From positions 55,001 to 102,279 of the forward strand of contig CAUYUJ010001353.1 in NCBI GenBank assembly GCA_963575745.1: a stretch of 47,279 bases of DNA, written 5' to 3'. Positions within the stretch are counted from its first letter, which is position 1, and every line of letters begins with the position of its first letter. Positions 29,434-38,415 of the stretch are shown one piece after another. The translations under genes were made by a program, and so were the position numbers. The DNA is from Prorocentrum cordatum. Its lineage: Eukaryota; Sar; Dinophyceae; Prorocentrales; Prorocentraceae. The notes below the pieces were generated by a model. That model was not told the origin of the DNA. It did not search any database and saw nothing but the letters and a program-made list of their open reading frames with translations.

Positions 29434-30385
29434 AAACCCGGAGAGCAAAGAGGGCACACACCGAAAAGCCTTCCTTTCAAGCCCACAGAAGCTCTCGGGA
29501 AGCTTTTCTGGGGCTCTGGGGGCTCCTCTGCAGCGCTTCTGAAAAGCTGCCAGGAACGCTTCCACGCGTGCCTGCACGCGCGCAGGCACGCGTGGGCGCT
29601 TGCCGGAAGCTCTCCCGGACCCGCTGCCGGGACGAACGAACTGCTGCGAGGATCGTGGACCGGCGAAGATGGGCTGCTGGCGGGCACCACCCCCGTCCAG
29701 CTTCTATAAAACCCTCTAGCTCTCAGAGAGCTCTCCAGGAATAACCCGGAGAGCAAAGAGGGCGCACACCAGGAAGCCTTCCTGGCAAGCCCACAGAAGC
29801 TCTGGGGAATGTCTTCCGGGGCTCTGGGGGCCCCCCTGCAGCGCTTCTGAAGCGCTGCCAGGAACGCTTCCACGTGTGCCTGCACGCGTGCAGGCACGCG
29901 CGGAAGCTTGCCGGAAGCTCTCCCGGACTCGCTGCCGGGACGGGCGAGCTGCTGCGAGGATCGTGGACCGGCGAAGATGGGCTGCTGGCGGGCACCACCA
30001 CCGTCCGGCTTCTAATCTAAAACCCTCTAGCTCTCAGAGAGCTCTCCGGGAACAACTTGCTACGGGAAGCTCTACGAGTTATTTGCACTTGGTAGCGTCC
30101 AAAACCCGGAGAGCGAAGAGACCCTTTGGGGACAGGAAATCTTTCCTGGAGAGCTCTGGGAAGCTCCCCTTCAGCGCTGCTGAAGCGCTGCCGGAAACGC
30201 TTCCATGCGTGCCTGCACGCGTGCAGGCACGCGTGGAAGCTTGCCGGAAGCTCTCCCGGACACGTGCCCAGGGCGAGTCGCTGCGGGGAGCGTGGAGCGC
30301 CGCGGAGAAGCTCTCGGCGGGCACAACCACCGTCCGGCTTCTAAATCTTAAACCCTCTAGCTCTCTGCGAGCTCTCCGGGAAAAA
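29434..30385 (+). mobile_element. MITE-like ~310-bp repeat, three copies
   Basis: Copies at about 29434-29740, 29742-30052 and 30100-30384. Each begins AACCCGGAGAGC and ends GAGAGCTCTCC(G/A)GGAA, so the ends CCCGGAGAGC and GCTCTCCGGG form a 10-bp inverted repeat. Each holds a central palindrome, GAAGCTCTCCCGG, and GATCGTGGACCGGCGAAG or its relic. A type 1 right end, GGAAGCTCTACGAG (30065-30078), lies between copies 2 and 3. Partial copies occur at 32932-32996 (right half), 34138-34178 and 35410-35440 (left parts). No coding capacity. Confidence 0.75.
30201..30245 (+). repeat. 40-bp near-perfect palindrome in MITE copy 3
   Basis: From about 30203 the sequence CTTCCATGCGTGCCTGCACG is followed by its reverse complement with a single mismatch. 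Equivalent palindromes lie near 29566 and 29867 with a few more changes. It can form a long hairpin or cruciform. Confidence 0.85.
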
Positions 30386-30399
30386 CCACCCAAAAGTTA

Positions 30400-30492
30400 C
30401 CACTTTGTCCTTTCTGGCAGGGTGATCCAACTAGCTCCACCCCGCGCCGGAATTCCTCTAGCTCATCGATGTCGAAGAGCTCTACGAGGTAT
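30400..30492 (+). repeat. Type 2 right end
   Basis: CCAACTAGCTCCACCCCGC, AATTCCTCTAGCTCATCGAT and the terminus GAAGAGCTCTACGAGG, without a left half. Confidence 0.75.
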
Positions 30493-30539
30493 GATATCGT
30501 CGGGACCTGGGCAGGGCGTGATCTGGGATACGTAGTTGA

Positions 30540-31012
30540 GTCCCCCGTCCCCCTGCCCACTAGATCGACGATTTCCCATGCCCTCTGGGCAGACAATTTG
30601 TTGCTATACGCCAAGAGATGAACGGCAGCTCAGGACCATGATTACGGAGCTCACTCTGACTCTTCTCCAGGCTGGCCTCAATTGGAAACCATCCTCTCTC
30701 AAGCTCCTCCCCTTCGGCGTCAATGGCTCGAATGATGTAGTTCTTGATTCAGTTACCCACTCAGACCCACACGTATACACTTGAATGCGTTAACACTTTA
30801 GACATCCTGGGTTATTGGCTGGACAGATATTGGACACAGCATAGCGATCTGCACTTCAACTTGGATCGTGCCCGCGGTGCCTTCTTTGCCGACATCAACT
30901 ACTATAGAAGTCATCGCATCCCGATTGCGAAACGATTCCAGCGATACCGACTCCGTATCCAGAGTAAGCTACTCTTCGCAGCCGAGGGAATGACGATTGA
31001 CAACATCACAGG
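30540..31012 (+). pseudogene. LINE RT fragment (WADN box and thumb)
   Basis: Plus strand: HALWADNLLLYAKR with the catalytic WADN at 30586-30597. After a frameshift near 30605 come DERQLRTMITELTLTLLQAG and LNWKPSSLKLLPFG, and after a second frameshift LDILGYWLDRYWTQHSD and GAFFADINYYRSH. Order and residues match RT motif C plus thumb of the 10-13 kb LINE (WADN, MRWKESSLLY, EVLGARI). It ends at a junction with hairpin copy 14. No functional product. Confidence 0.7.
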
Positions 31013-32120
31013 ACAAAAAATACTAGGCGCCGGCGGTGAATCGTCAACCTTTGTTACGCCGGGGGACTCGTAGAGCTTCCTGATAACATATAATGTCGCA
31101 AAAAATTACACAGAAAAAAAAAGATTTCAAACCTCTCGATTGCAACAGCCGCCCCCGATGTTTCTGGATTGTTCTGCACGAGCTCTGTAGCTCTCGTACA
31201 GCCCGAGTTACGTGTGTAAATCGCCAGCACCTCTCAAGATGTCTCGAACAATACGAATAGTTTGGCAAAGCTAGCTCGAGTATCAGACGGAGTTCAGACC
31301 TCTGCATGCGACAGGCGGACGCGTCTGATGTCTCTGAATCGATTCCTGTGATTACCATCCCTGCAGCCCCCCTGCCCGTGTTAAGTGAAGGGAACCGACA
31401 GCAGCTCTCAGGATGACTCGAACAATACGAATAGTTTCGCAGACCTAGTCCGGGCAGCAGACAGAGTTCGGAGCTCTGATTCGAAAGGCGGACGCGCCTG
31501 ATGTCTCCGAGTCGATTCCAGTGATTACCAGCGATGCAGCCCCCTACAGCCCGTAAAGTGCAGAGAATCAACAACATCTCTCAAGATGACTCGAACAATA
31601 CGAATAGTTTCGCGATTCTAAATCGAGCAGCAGACCGAGTTCAGAGCTCTGGATTCAACAGACAACGGGCACTCATAATTCAGAATCAGATTCTCTCTCA
31701 GCTCTGTAGCTGTCCTGCAGTTCGAGTTGAGTACAGCAAAAACCGAGAGCGTCTGTCAAGATAACTCGAAGAATAGGTTTGCGGATCTAGCTCGGCTAGC
31801 AGACCAAGTTCAGACCTCTGGGTTCAACAGGCGAACGAGCCTGATCATCTGAATCGATTAGCTGTGCTTCTAGCTGTCCTCAAGCTCGAGTTATCTTGAG
31901 AAAACCGTCACAGCGTGACAAGATGACTCGAAACGGCCGATCCGGCCCTGAGATCAAGACGGCAAGCGTGAACAAGATCGAAAAATACTTGAGCTCAAAC
32001 GAATGGTTGAATTTCGAGAATGAAAGTTCAACCAACCAAAAGTCAGCAAAAGATTCGTCGAGATTTTTCTTGCCAACTAGCTCTTCAGCGCCCCGGAAAC
32101 TCTTAAGCTTCCAGAAAGCT
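31013..32120 (+). mobile_element. Type 1 element with satellite cargo
   Basis: Hairpin plus CTCGTAGAGCTTCC (31067-31080), several satellite A units (31100-31930; anchors near 31285, 31460, 31630, 31800) and the right arm (ATCAAGACGGCAAGCG, GCCAACTAGCTCTTC), ending in a degraded terminus near 32118. Confidence 0.65.
31021..31080 (+). repeat. Dispersed hairpin copy 14
   Basis: TACTAGGCGCCGGCGGTGAA ... TTTGTTACGCCGGGGG then ACTCGTAGAGCTTCC; one base is lost in the right arm. Confidence 0.8.
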
Positions 32121-32495
32121 CTTATTCTTCTGGAAAGCTACCAGCTATCATTGGAGGAAGGAGGGAAGTGACAGATTACGGTTTACCTAAAGAGAAGATT
32201 CAAGTATGCACGCGACCAGTTCGCCAACCGGCAGTGGAACTCTTGATTCACAAGAACTGGCTCTCGGCGCAAGATCTTGCTTTCCCAGAGGCTTTGAGTG
32301 TCAGAATTTCCTGACAGTTACGCTGCGCTGCACACGTGCAGTCAAGCTCATTCACATGTTAATTCGTCATTGCCTGTGCCTGAGTTGGATGGTCAACGTT
32401 CTCTTGAACCAACGCCCAGCGATATTCAGACAGCTACGCTGCACACTCAGACTGGAGATATTACACATGCTACTTCTTGCCGGTGCCGCAGGTTA
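32121..32495 (+). other. Unassigned stretch between elements, protein-like in part
   Basis: It differs from all repeats around it. A plus frame contains VTDYGLPKEKIQVCTRP and QPAVELLIHKNWLSAQDL, then continues in a shifted frame to 32513. The look is of a broken coding fragment, but no family is recognised. Confidence 0.3.
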
Positions 32496-32552
32496 ACTGG
32501 GAACCGGCGGTAAACCGTCAACCAGGTTACCGCCGCGACCCTCGTAGAGCTC
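32496..32552 (+). repeat. Dispersed hairpin copy 15
   Basis: ACTGGGAACCGGCGGTAAACC ... AGGTTACCGCCGCGACC then CTCGTAGAGCTC. Confidence 0.85.
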
Positions 32553-32893
32553 TGCATAGAGCAGGTCGGTTCCGAGATAACAGCAGAAAAAAGCTTCTGC
32601 ATACTAGCTTCAAACATTAAGACATTTTTGATCGGCCGTACACAATGGTGGTTCCCCCTAGTCTTTTAATCGAAATAATGCAGCTAGAGCCCTGAGAATT
32701 GCACCATCGAAAGCGCCATGATTCCCTGCATAGAATGAAAATTCAAATTTGCGAAACGAATTTCAAAATCTCTCGCCATCTCCGAAAAACCGACCCCAGG
32801 TCATCACATTGTCCGCCCGGGCCGGGTTGGCCAACTAGCTGCACCCCGCGCCAGAATTCCTCTAGCTCATCGATGCCGAAGAGCTCTACGAGG
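32496..32893 (+). mobile_element. Complete type 2 element (~398 bp)
   Basis: Left hairpin copy 15 with CTCGTAGAGCTC, body, then TTGTCCGCCCGGGCCGGG, GGCCAACTAGCTGCACC and GAAGAGCTCTACGAGG at 32879-32894. Terminal 12-mers CTCGTAGAGCTC and GAGCTCTACGAG are exact inverted repeats. Confidence 0.7.
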
Positions 32894-33029
32894 TATGATC
32901 GTCCTTTCAACACGTTGCCCAGCTATCACCAGCACCGTCTGGCTTCTTCTCTAAAATCCTCTAGCTCTCAGCGAGCTCCCCGGGAACAAAAGAGGTTATC
33001 AACGTTCGTTATCTGCGTCGTCCAATATA

Positions 33030-33085
33030 ACTGGCGCCGGCGGTGAGGCGTCAACCTGGTCACCGCCGGGAACCTCGTAGAGCTC
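33030..33085 (+). repeat. Dispersed hairpin copy 16
   Basis: CTGGCGCCGGCGGTGAGG ... CCTGGTCACCGCCGGGAACC then TCGTAGAGCTCC. GGTGA pairs with TCACC as in copy 9. A type 2 body follows to about 33320. Confidence 0.85.
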
Positions 33086-33339
33086 CTAGCACGCGTCAGG
33101 AGTGCTCAGCATCAAAAGAGAGGGCTTCTGGAAGGGTTTCTCGAAAAAGAGAAATCATGATTTTGTTTATGTCAAGTTGGTTGCGCCAAGTGTTTTGATA
33201 GTAAAAGTGCATCTAGCGAGCTCATATTGAGACGGAGAGGCCCTCATAGTCGTTTACAGATGCGAAAAATTTGATTTTTCAAAATAAATGGTCAAATATC
33301 TTTCAAATATTTGCAAAACCACCGAAAAGTTACCACATT

Positions 33340-33980
33340 GCGTTAAGTGCAGAGACCCGACATCATCTCGCAAGCGACTCGAACAATACGAATAGTTTCG
33401 CGATTCTAGATCGGGCAGCAGAACGAGTTCGGAGCTCTGGATTCAACAGACAACGGCCACTGATGATTCGGAATCGGATTCTGTACGTATCAGCTACGTA
33501 GCTGTCCTGCAGCTCGGGTTAAGTACAGAAAACCGAGAGCGTCTGTCAAGATGACTCGAATGATACGAATAGGTTTGCGGACCTAGCTCGGCCAGCAGAC
33601 CGGGTTGAGACCTCTGAGTTCACCAGGCGAACGCGCCTGATCATTCTGCATCGATTAGCTGTGTCACCAGCTCTGTAGCTGGTATCTTGATAAAACCGAC
33701 AGCGCGTATCAAGATGACTCGAAACGGCCGATCCCATCTGTCTGCTCTTTGGCAGTAAAAGGTACCCGATCGAGTTGAGACCAAGATTGCGAGCGGGAAT
33801 AAGATCGAATAGTATGGGGAAAAATACTAAAACTCTAACGAATGTTCAAATTTGGAGAGCAAAATTCAATCGACCAAAAGTCACCAAAAGGTCCGTCGAG
33901 ATTTTTCTTGCCAACTAGCTCTCAAGCGCCCGGAATTACTCTTAAGCTTCCGGCAACAACTTGCTAAGGGAGCTCTACGA
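33340..33980 (+). repeat. Type 1 element lacking its left end
   Basis: Satellite A units (anchors near 33420 and 33597) followed by the right arm with GAGCGGGAATAAGATCG and GCCAACTAGCTCTC, ending AGCTCTACGAG at 33981. The left side is joined to type 2 body sequence. Confidence 0.65.
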
Positions 33981-34181
33981 GCTACTAGCTCCACCCTGCG
34001 CCGGAATTCCTCTAGCTCATCGATGCTGAAGAGCTCTACGAGGTACTCGTAGTTCTTTCCTTAGCAAGTTATTGCTGGAAGCTTAAGAGTCATTCCGGGG
34101 CGCTGGGCAGCTAGTTGACAAGAAACTGCAATGCTTCGAAACCCGAAGCAAAGAGGGCACACAGCGGAAAGCCTTCCTGGC

Positions 34182-34240
34182 AACTGGGCGCCGGCGGTAA
34201 ACCGTCAACCTTTCTTACCGCCGGGACTCGTAGAGCTTCC
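34182..34240 (+). repeat. Dispersed hairpin copy 17
   Basis: ACTGGGCGCCGGCGGTAAACC ... TTTCTTACCGCCGGG then ACTCGTAGAGCTTCC. Confidence 0.85.
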
Positions 34241-35090
34241 TGACAATATATAGCGTTGGAAAAAACTCCAAAGAACGACTAGTTTTTCAGCCCAAGCGAT
34301 TTCAGACCTCTCAAGATGACCCTAACAAAAAACAAACAGTTTCGCAACCCAGTTTGAGTATCAAACCGAGTTCAGACCTCTGAATGCGACAGGCGGGCGC
34401 GTCTGATGTCTGCGAATCCACTCATGTGATTCCCAGCCTGCAGTTCCCCTACAGCCCGAGTTAAGTGCAGAAAACCAACAGTATCGACTTGAATAATAGA
34501 ATAGTTTCGCGGACCTAGTTCGAGCAGCAGACCGAGTTCCGAGCTCTGGAATCGACCGACAGACGCGCCTGATGTGTGCGAATCGATATCTGTGACCCGC
34601 AGCACTGTAGCTCTCCCCCAGCACGAGAGTGCAGGAAATTGAGAGCACTTCTCAAGATGATTCAGACAATACGAATAGATTCGCGAACCTAGCTCGGGCA
34701 GCAGGCCGAGTTCAGAGCTCTCGGTTCAATAGACGAACGCGACTGATCATTCCCCATCGGTTTCTGTGACAATGAGCTCTGTAGCTGTCCTACAGCTCGA
34801 GTTAAGTACAGAAAACCGAGAGCGTCTGTCAAGATGACTCGAATAATACGAATAGGTTTGCGGACCTAGCTCGGCTAGCAGACCGAGTTCAGACCTCTGG
34901 ATTCAACGGGCGAACGCGCCTGATGAATCTGAATGCGATAGGTGTGCTTACCAGCTCTGTAGCTGCCCTAGAGCTCGAGTTAAGTAGAAAAATACCGACA
35001 ACGCGTATCAAGATGGCGAGCGGGAATAAGATCGAATATCACGGGAAAAAATACTAGAGCTCAAACGAATTGTTGAATTTCGAGAACAAA
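34182..35090 (+). mobile_element. Type 1 element interrupted at its right arm
   Basis: Hairpin plus CTCGTAGAGCTTCC, satellite A anchors near 34360, 34530, 34709 and 34879, then AAAAAATACTAGAGCTC. The arm breaks at GAGAACAAAAT (35091), where hairpin copy 18 begins. This suggests insertion of a type 2 element. Confidence 0.65.
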
Positions 35091-35405
35091 ATGGAAACCG
35101 GCGGTAAACCGTCAACCAGGTTACCGCCGGGCACCTCGTAGAGCTCTTTTCTTGTACAGCGCTTCTCCGAACACATAAGTAAGCTTCTGAAGCAAGAGCA
35201 GAAAAATTCGGAAAAAAAAACACGATTTTTTGGTTTTTCCTCCAAAATCGGCTCCCTCAAGTCTTTTGATAGTAATACTGCAGCTACGGACCTGAGAATT
35301 TTACTGGCAGACGCGGCACAACCCACTACACGTGAGAAAAATACTGGTTCTGAAAACGAAGGTGAAAATTTTGCATACGGAGAGAAAAACCAACCCCCGG
35401 TTACC
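35091..35405 (+). repeat. Dispersed hairpin copy 18 with type 2 body
   Basis: GAAACCGGCGGTAAACCG ... AGGTTACCGCCGGGCACC, CTCGTAGAGCTC (to 35146), then type 2 body to about 35400. The right end is replaced by ACTTGGTAGCGTCC and a MITE left end, which runs into CA repeats. Confidence 0.8.
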
Positions 35406-35429
35406 ACTTGGTAGCGTCCAAAACCCGGA

Positions 35430-35680
35430 TAGCAAAGAAGCACTCACACAAACGAGCACACGCACATAAGCACGCACACACGAACACACACACACACATA
35501 TACAAACAAACATACATACACAAGAACACACACATACGCCAGCATGCTCCACACACACGCACACATACACACACACGCACACACACAACACATCCACACG
35601 CAAAGGTCGACACACACACACACGCGCAAACGCGCACACAAGCACACAGCACATCTCACATACACACACACACACACGGA

Positions 35681-35724
<44 letters not shown>

Positions 35725-37345
35725 TCACACAAGCGCTTACACACACGGGGGCACACACAAACACCCACACGCACACACGCACACACACACACACGCACGT
35801 ACAACCCACGCACACAGACGCACACGTAAGCATGCAGGGAAACCCACGCACTGACGACCACACGATGACGCACGCACCGCAGCCACCTCAGCGCCCCCCC
35901 CCCCCGCGCTCCCCTGCCGCCCCCACGCGCCCCCGCCCTCCCCGCCAGCGCTCCGGAGGGGGGAGGCACCGCCCCATTTTGGGGCCGGCCCTCCCTCCGC
36001 TCCGACCACTCCGCCCTCGCGGAGCGCCGGAGGGGGGGGAGGGGGGAAGGGGGGGGGGCGCGCGGACGGCGGCACCACCGCGCGCGCGCATGCGCACACG
36101 CACATGCGCAGACGAACACAGACGCAGGATAGCAAAGAGGCAATCACACTAGCAAGCACACGCACATAGGCACGCACACACGGACACACACACAGAATAA
36201 CACACAAGAGCACACACGTACGCCAGCATGCTCCACGCACATGCGCACATACACACATACACACACACGCACACACACACATCCACACGCAAAGGACCAC
36301 ACACACGCGCAAACGCGCACACACAAACACACATACATACACAAGAACACAAGTACGCCAGCATGCTCCACACACACACACGCACACATACACACACACG
36401 CACACACACACATCCACACGCAAAGGTCCACACACACGCGCAAACGCGAACACACAAACACACAACACATATCACACACACGGACACGCACACGCACACG
36501 GATCACAAGAGTACATACACGCACGGGGGACACGGATCACACAAGTACAAGCACACACGGGGGCACACACAAACACCCACAGGCACACACGCACACACAC
36601 ACACACACACACACGCACACACAACCACACACACACACACACACACACACTCACGCACAACCCACGCACACAGACGTACACGCAGCAAACATCCAGGGAA
36701 ACCCACGCACTGACGACCACGCGATGACGTACCCACCGCAGCCACCTCAGCGCCCCCCCCCCCCGCGCTCCCATGCCGCCCCCACGCGCCCCCGCCCTCC
36801 CCGCCGGCGCTCCGGAGGGGGGAGGCACCGCCCCATTCTGGGGCCGGCCCTCCCTCCACTCCAACCACTCCGCCCTCGCGGAGCGCCGGAGGAAGGGGGG
36901 GAGGGGGGAGGGGGAAAGCGCAGGGGCGCCAGCGCCGCGCGCTTACACAGGCACACACACGCACACACTCACACACACACACAGACACACTTACACACGC
37001 ATACACACGCGCACAGAAAGACAGACAGACAGACAACGACCGACATACCCACAGACCCACAGACAGACAGACTGACAGACAGACCCACAAACCCCCAGAC
37101 GCACAGACCCACAGACCCACAGACTTACAGACCCACAGACCCACCGACCCACAGGCACACAGGCACACAGAAACACAGACACACATATACACAGACACAC
37201 AGACACACTGACACACAGACACACAGGCACACATGCACACAGACACACAGACACACAAACATACAGGAACACAAGCACACAGACACACAGACACACGGAC
37301 ACAGAGACACACAGGCACACAGACACAGAGACACACAGACACAGA
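35430..37345 (+). repeat. CA-rich microsatellite array with internal duplication
   Basis: CACACA/CACACG tracts at 35440-35870, 36130-36715 and 36945-37345 (the last mostly CACAGA). Two GC-rich blocks interrupt them (35893-36060 and 36745-36945). The starts GGATAGCAAAG at 35427 and 36127 and the blocks offset by 859 bp show that a whole CA-plus-GC module was duplicated. Long open frames on both strands (His/Thr-rich or Cys/Val-rich) are artefacts. Confidence 0.9.
36804..36889. repeat. Inverted repeat inside the GC-rich block
   Basis: CCGGCGCTCCG (36804-36814) and CGGAGCGCCGG (36879-36889) are perfect 11-bp inverted arms about 64 bp apart. The equivalent in the first block (about 35950-36030) has one changed base. 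Confidence 0.8.
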
Positions 37346-37377
37346 CACACAGCGGCGCTGCCGACGAGGCGCAGCAC

Positions 37378-38415
37378 TCAGAGAGCCGCCTCCGACAGCG
37401 CCACAATCGGTGGCTCGCTCACCACGTCATCTCCTTCCCCGCGCAGGTGGCGCAACGTCTGTCGCAGCTTCTCGTTGGTCCACTTGCCGATGCTGAAGTC
37501 CGGGGTCCGCCCATGCGCCTCGTAAGCTCCAATGACCTCGCCGAGCAAGGTCTGCCGCTTGTTGTGCTCGGCGAGGGCGAGGCGCTGCCGCCTCTCTTCA
37601 GGATCCTCCTGCCGCGCGCGGTCCTCCGCGGCAGCGGCGGCGATGTCCCGCGTGCTCGCGCGGCTGCCACGCTCCCCGCGCTCACCGCCCCACGACGGGG
37701 CCGAGGCCGCACTGGGCGCGCTGGCCCCTCCAGCACCCTCGCCGCCCCCTGTCGACGCCCTCGCGGCGACGCCACCGCCGGCAGGCACCCTGGCGGATCG
37801 CCCCTCCGCGGGCCCCCCCGCGGGCGCGCCACTCGCGCCGGCCTCGGCCGCGGGCGCCGCGCGCGGGGCCTTGCCTGCATGCCCGCCCTCCGGAGCCGCC
37901 TCTGCACGCGCCGCACCCCCCCTGCCGCTTCCACCTGCAGACCCAGCACCTGCTCGCGCGGCGACCGCCGACGCAACAGCCGCGGGCGACGCCTCGGGCA
38001 GAATCCCCGCCACTGGCGCCGCGGGCGCAGACACCGCGCGCGACGCCCTGCGCGCCGCTCGCTCCTGGAATTCATTCATTTTGGCCTCCGGGATTTCTCC
38101 GTCCACGCGCCCATGCCACCCCTTTGTCCCTTGCTGGTCGAAGTGCCTCTTGCAGAACATGCCGCATCCCTGCGCGGGCAAACTGCGGCACTGCGCACCC
38201 ACGCCATCCCCCCAAGTACGAGCCAAACATTTCCTTTCATCGATCGTTTTCGGCGTAAAGCGATGCCACTCGCGGTCGGCAGGCGGCGCTCCCACGCCTG
38301 GCTCGACCGCGGCAGGAGCCGGGTCCGCGGACGGAACGCCCGAGGCCCTGCCAGCGTCGTCGTCCTCGTCGCCCGTGCTGCCCGGAGCTGGCGGGGACAG
38401 CCCGAGGTTTCTTGC
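37378..38415 (-). CDS. C-terminal block: Cys/His motif and charged domain
   Basis: This frame takes over from the USP frame near 38390-38425. It starts with an acidic stretch (STGDEDDDAGRASG), then RKCLARTWGDGVGAQC, CGMFCKRHFDQQGTK and HGRVDGEIPEAKMNEF (about 38235-38075). Four Cys and one His (C, C, C, C, H within about 30 residues) look like a small zinc-binding motif. I recognise no named family. An Ala/Gly/Pro-rich linker follows, then the charged block RDIAAAAAEDRARQEDPEER and LAEHNKRQTLLGEV, ending ALSEAAL at 37378. The charged block has a homologous fragment at 7584-7868. No function is known to me; substrate binding for the protease or DNA binding are possibilities only. Confidence 0.6.
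   Translation of the reverse strand, partial: ARNLGLSPPAPGSTGDEDDDAGRASGVPSADPAPAAVEPGVGAPPADREWHRFTPKTIDERKCLARTWGDGVGAQCRSLPAQGCGMFCKRHFDQQGTKGWHGRVDGEIPEAKMNEFQERAARRASRAVSAPAAPVAGILPEASPAAVASAVAARAGAGSAGGSGRGGAARAEAAPEGGHAGKAPRAAPAAEAGASGAPAGGPAEGRSARVPAGGGVAARASTGGGEGAGGASAPSAASAPSWGGERGERGSRASTRDIAAAAAEDRARQEDPEERRQRLALAEHNKRQTLLGEVIGAYEAHGRTPDFSIGKWTNEKLRQTLRHLRGEGDDVVSEPPIVALSEAAL

Noticed and set aside
15015-35146. Hairpin family as Helitron 3' ends
   Set aside because: A terminal hairpin is suggestive, but on the strand where it would be 3' it is followed by CTCCCAGT, not CTRR, and the elements have inverted terminal motifs, which classical Helitrons lack. Kept as an open family.
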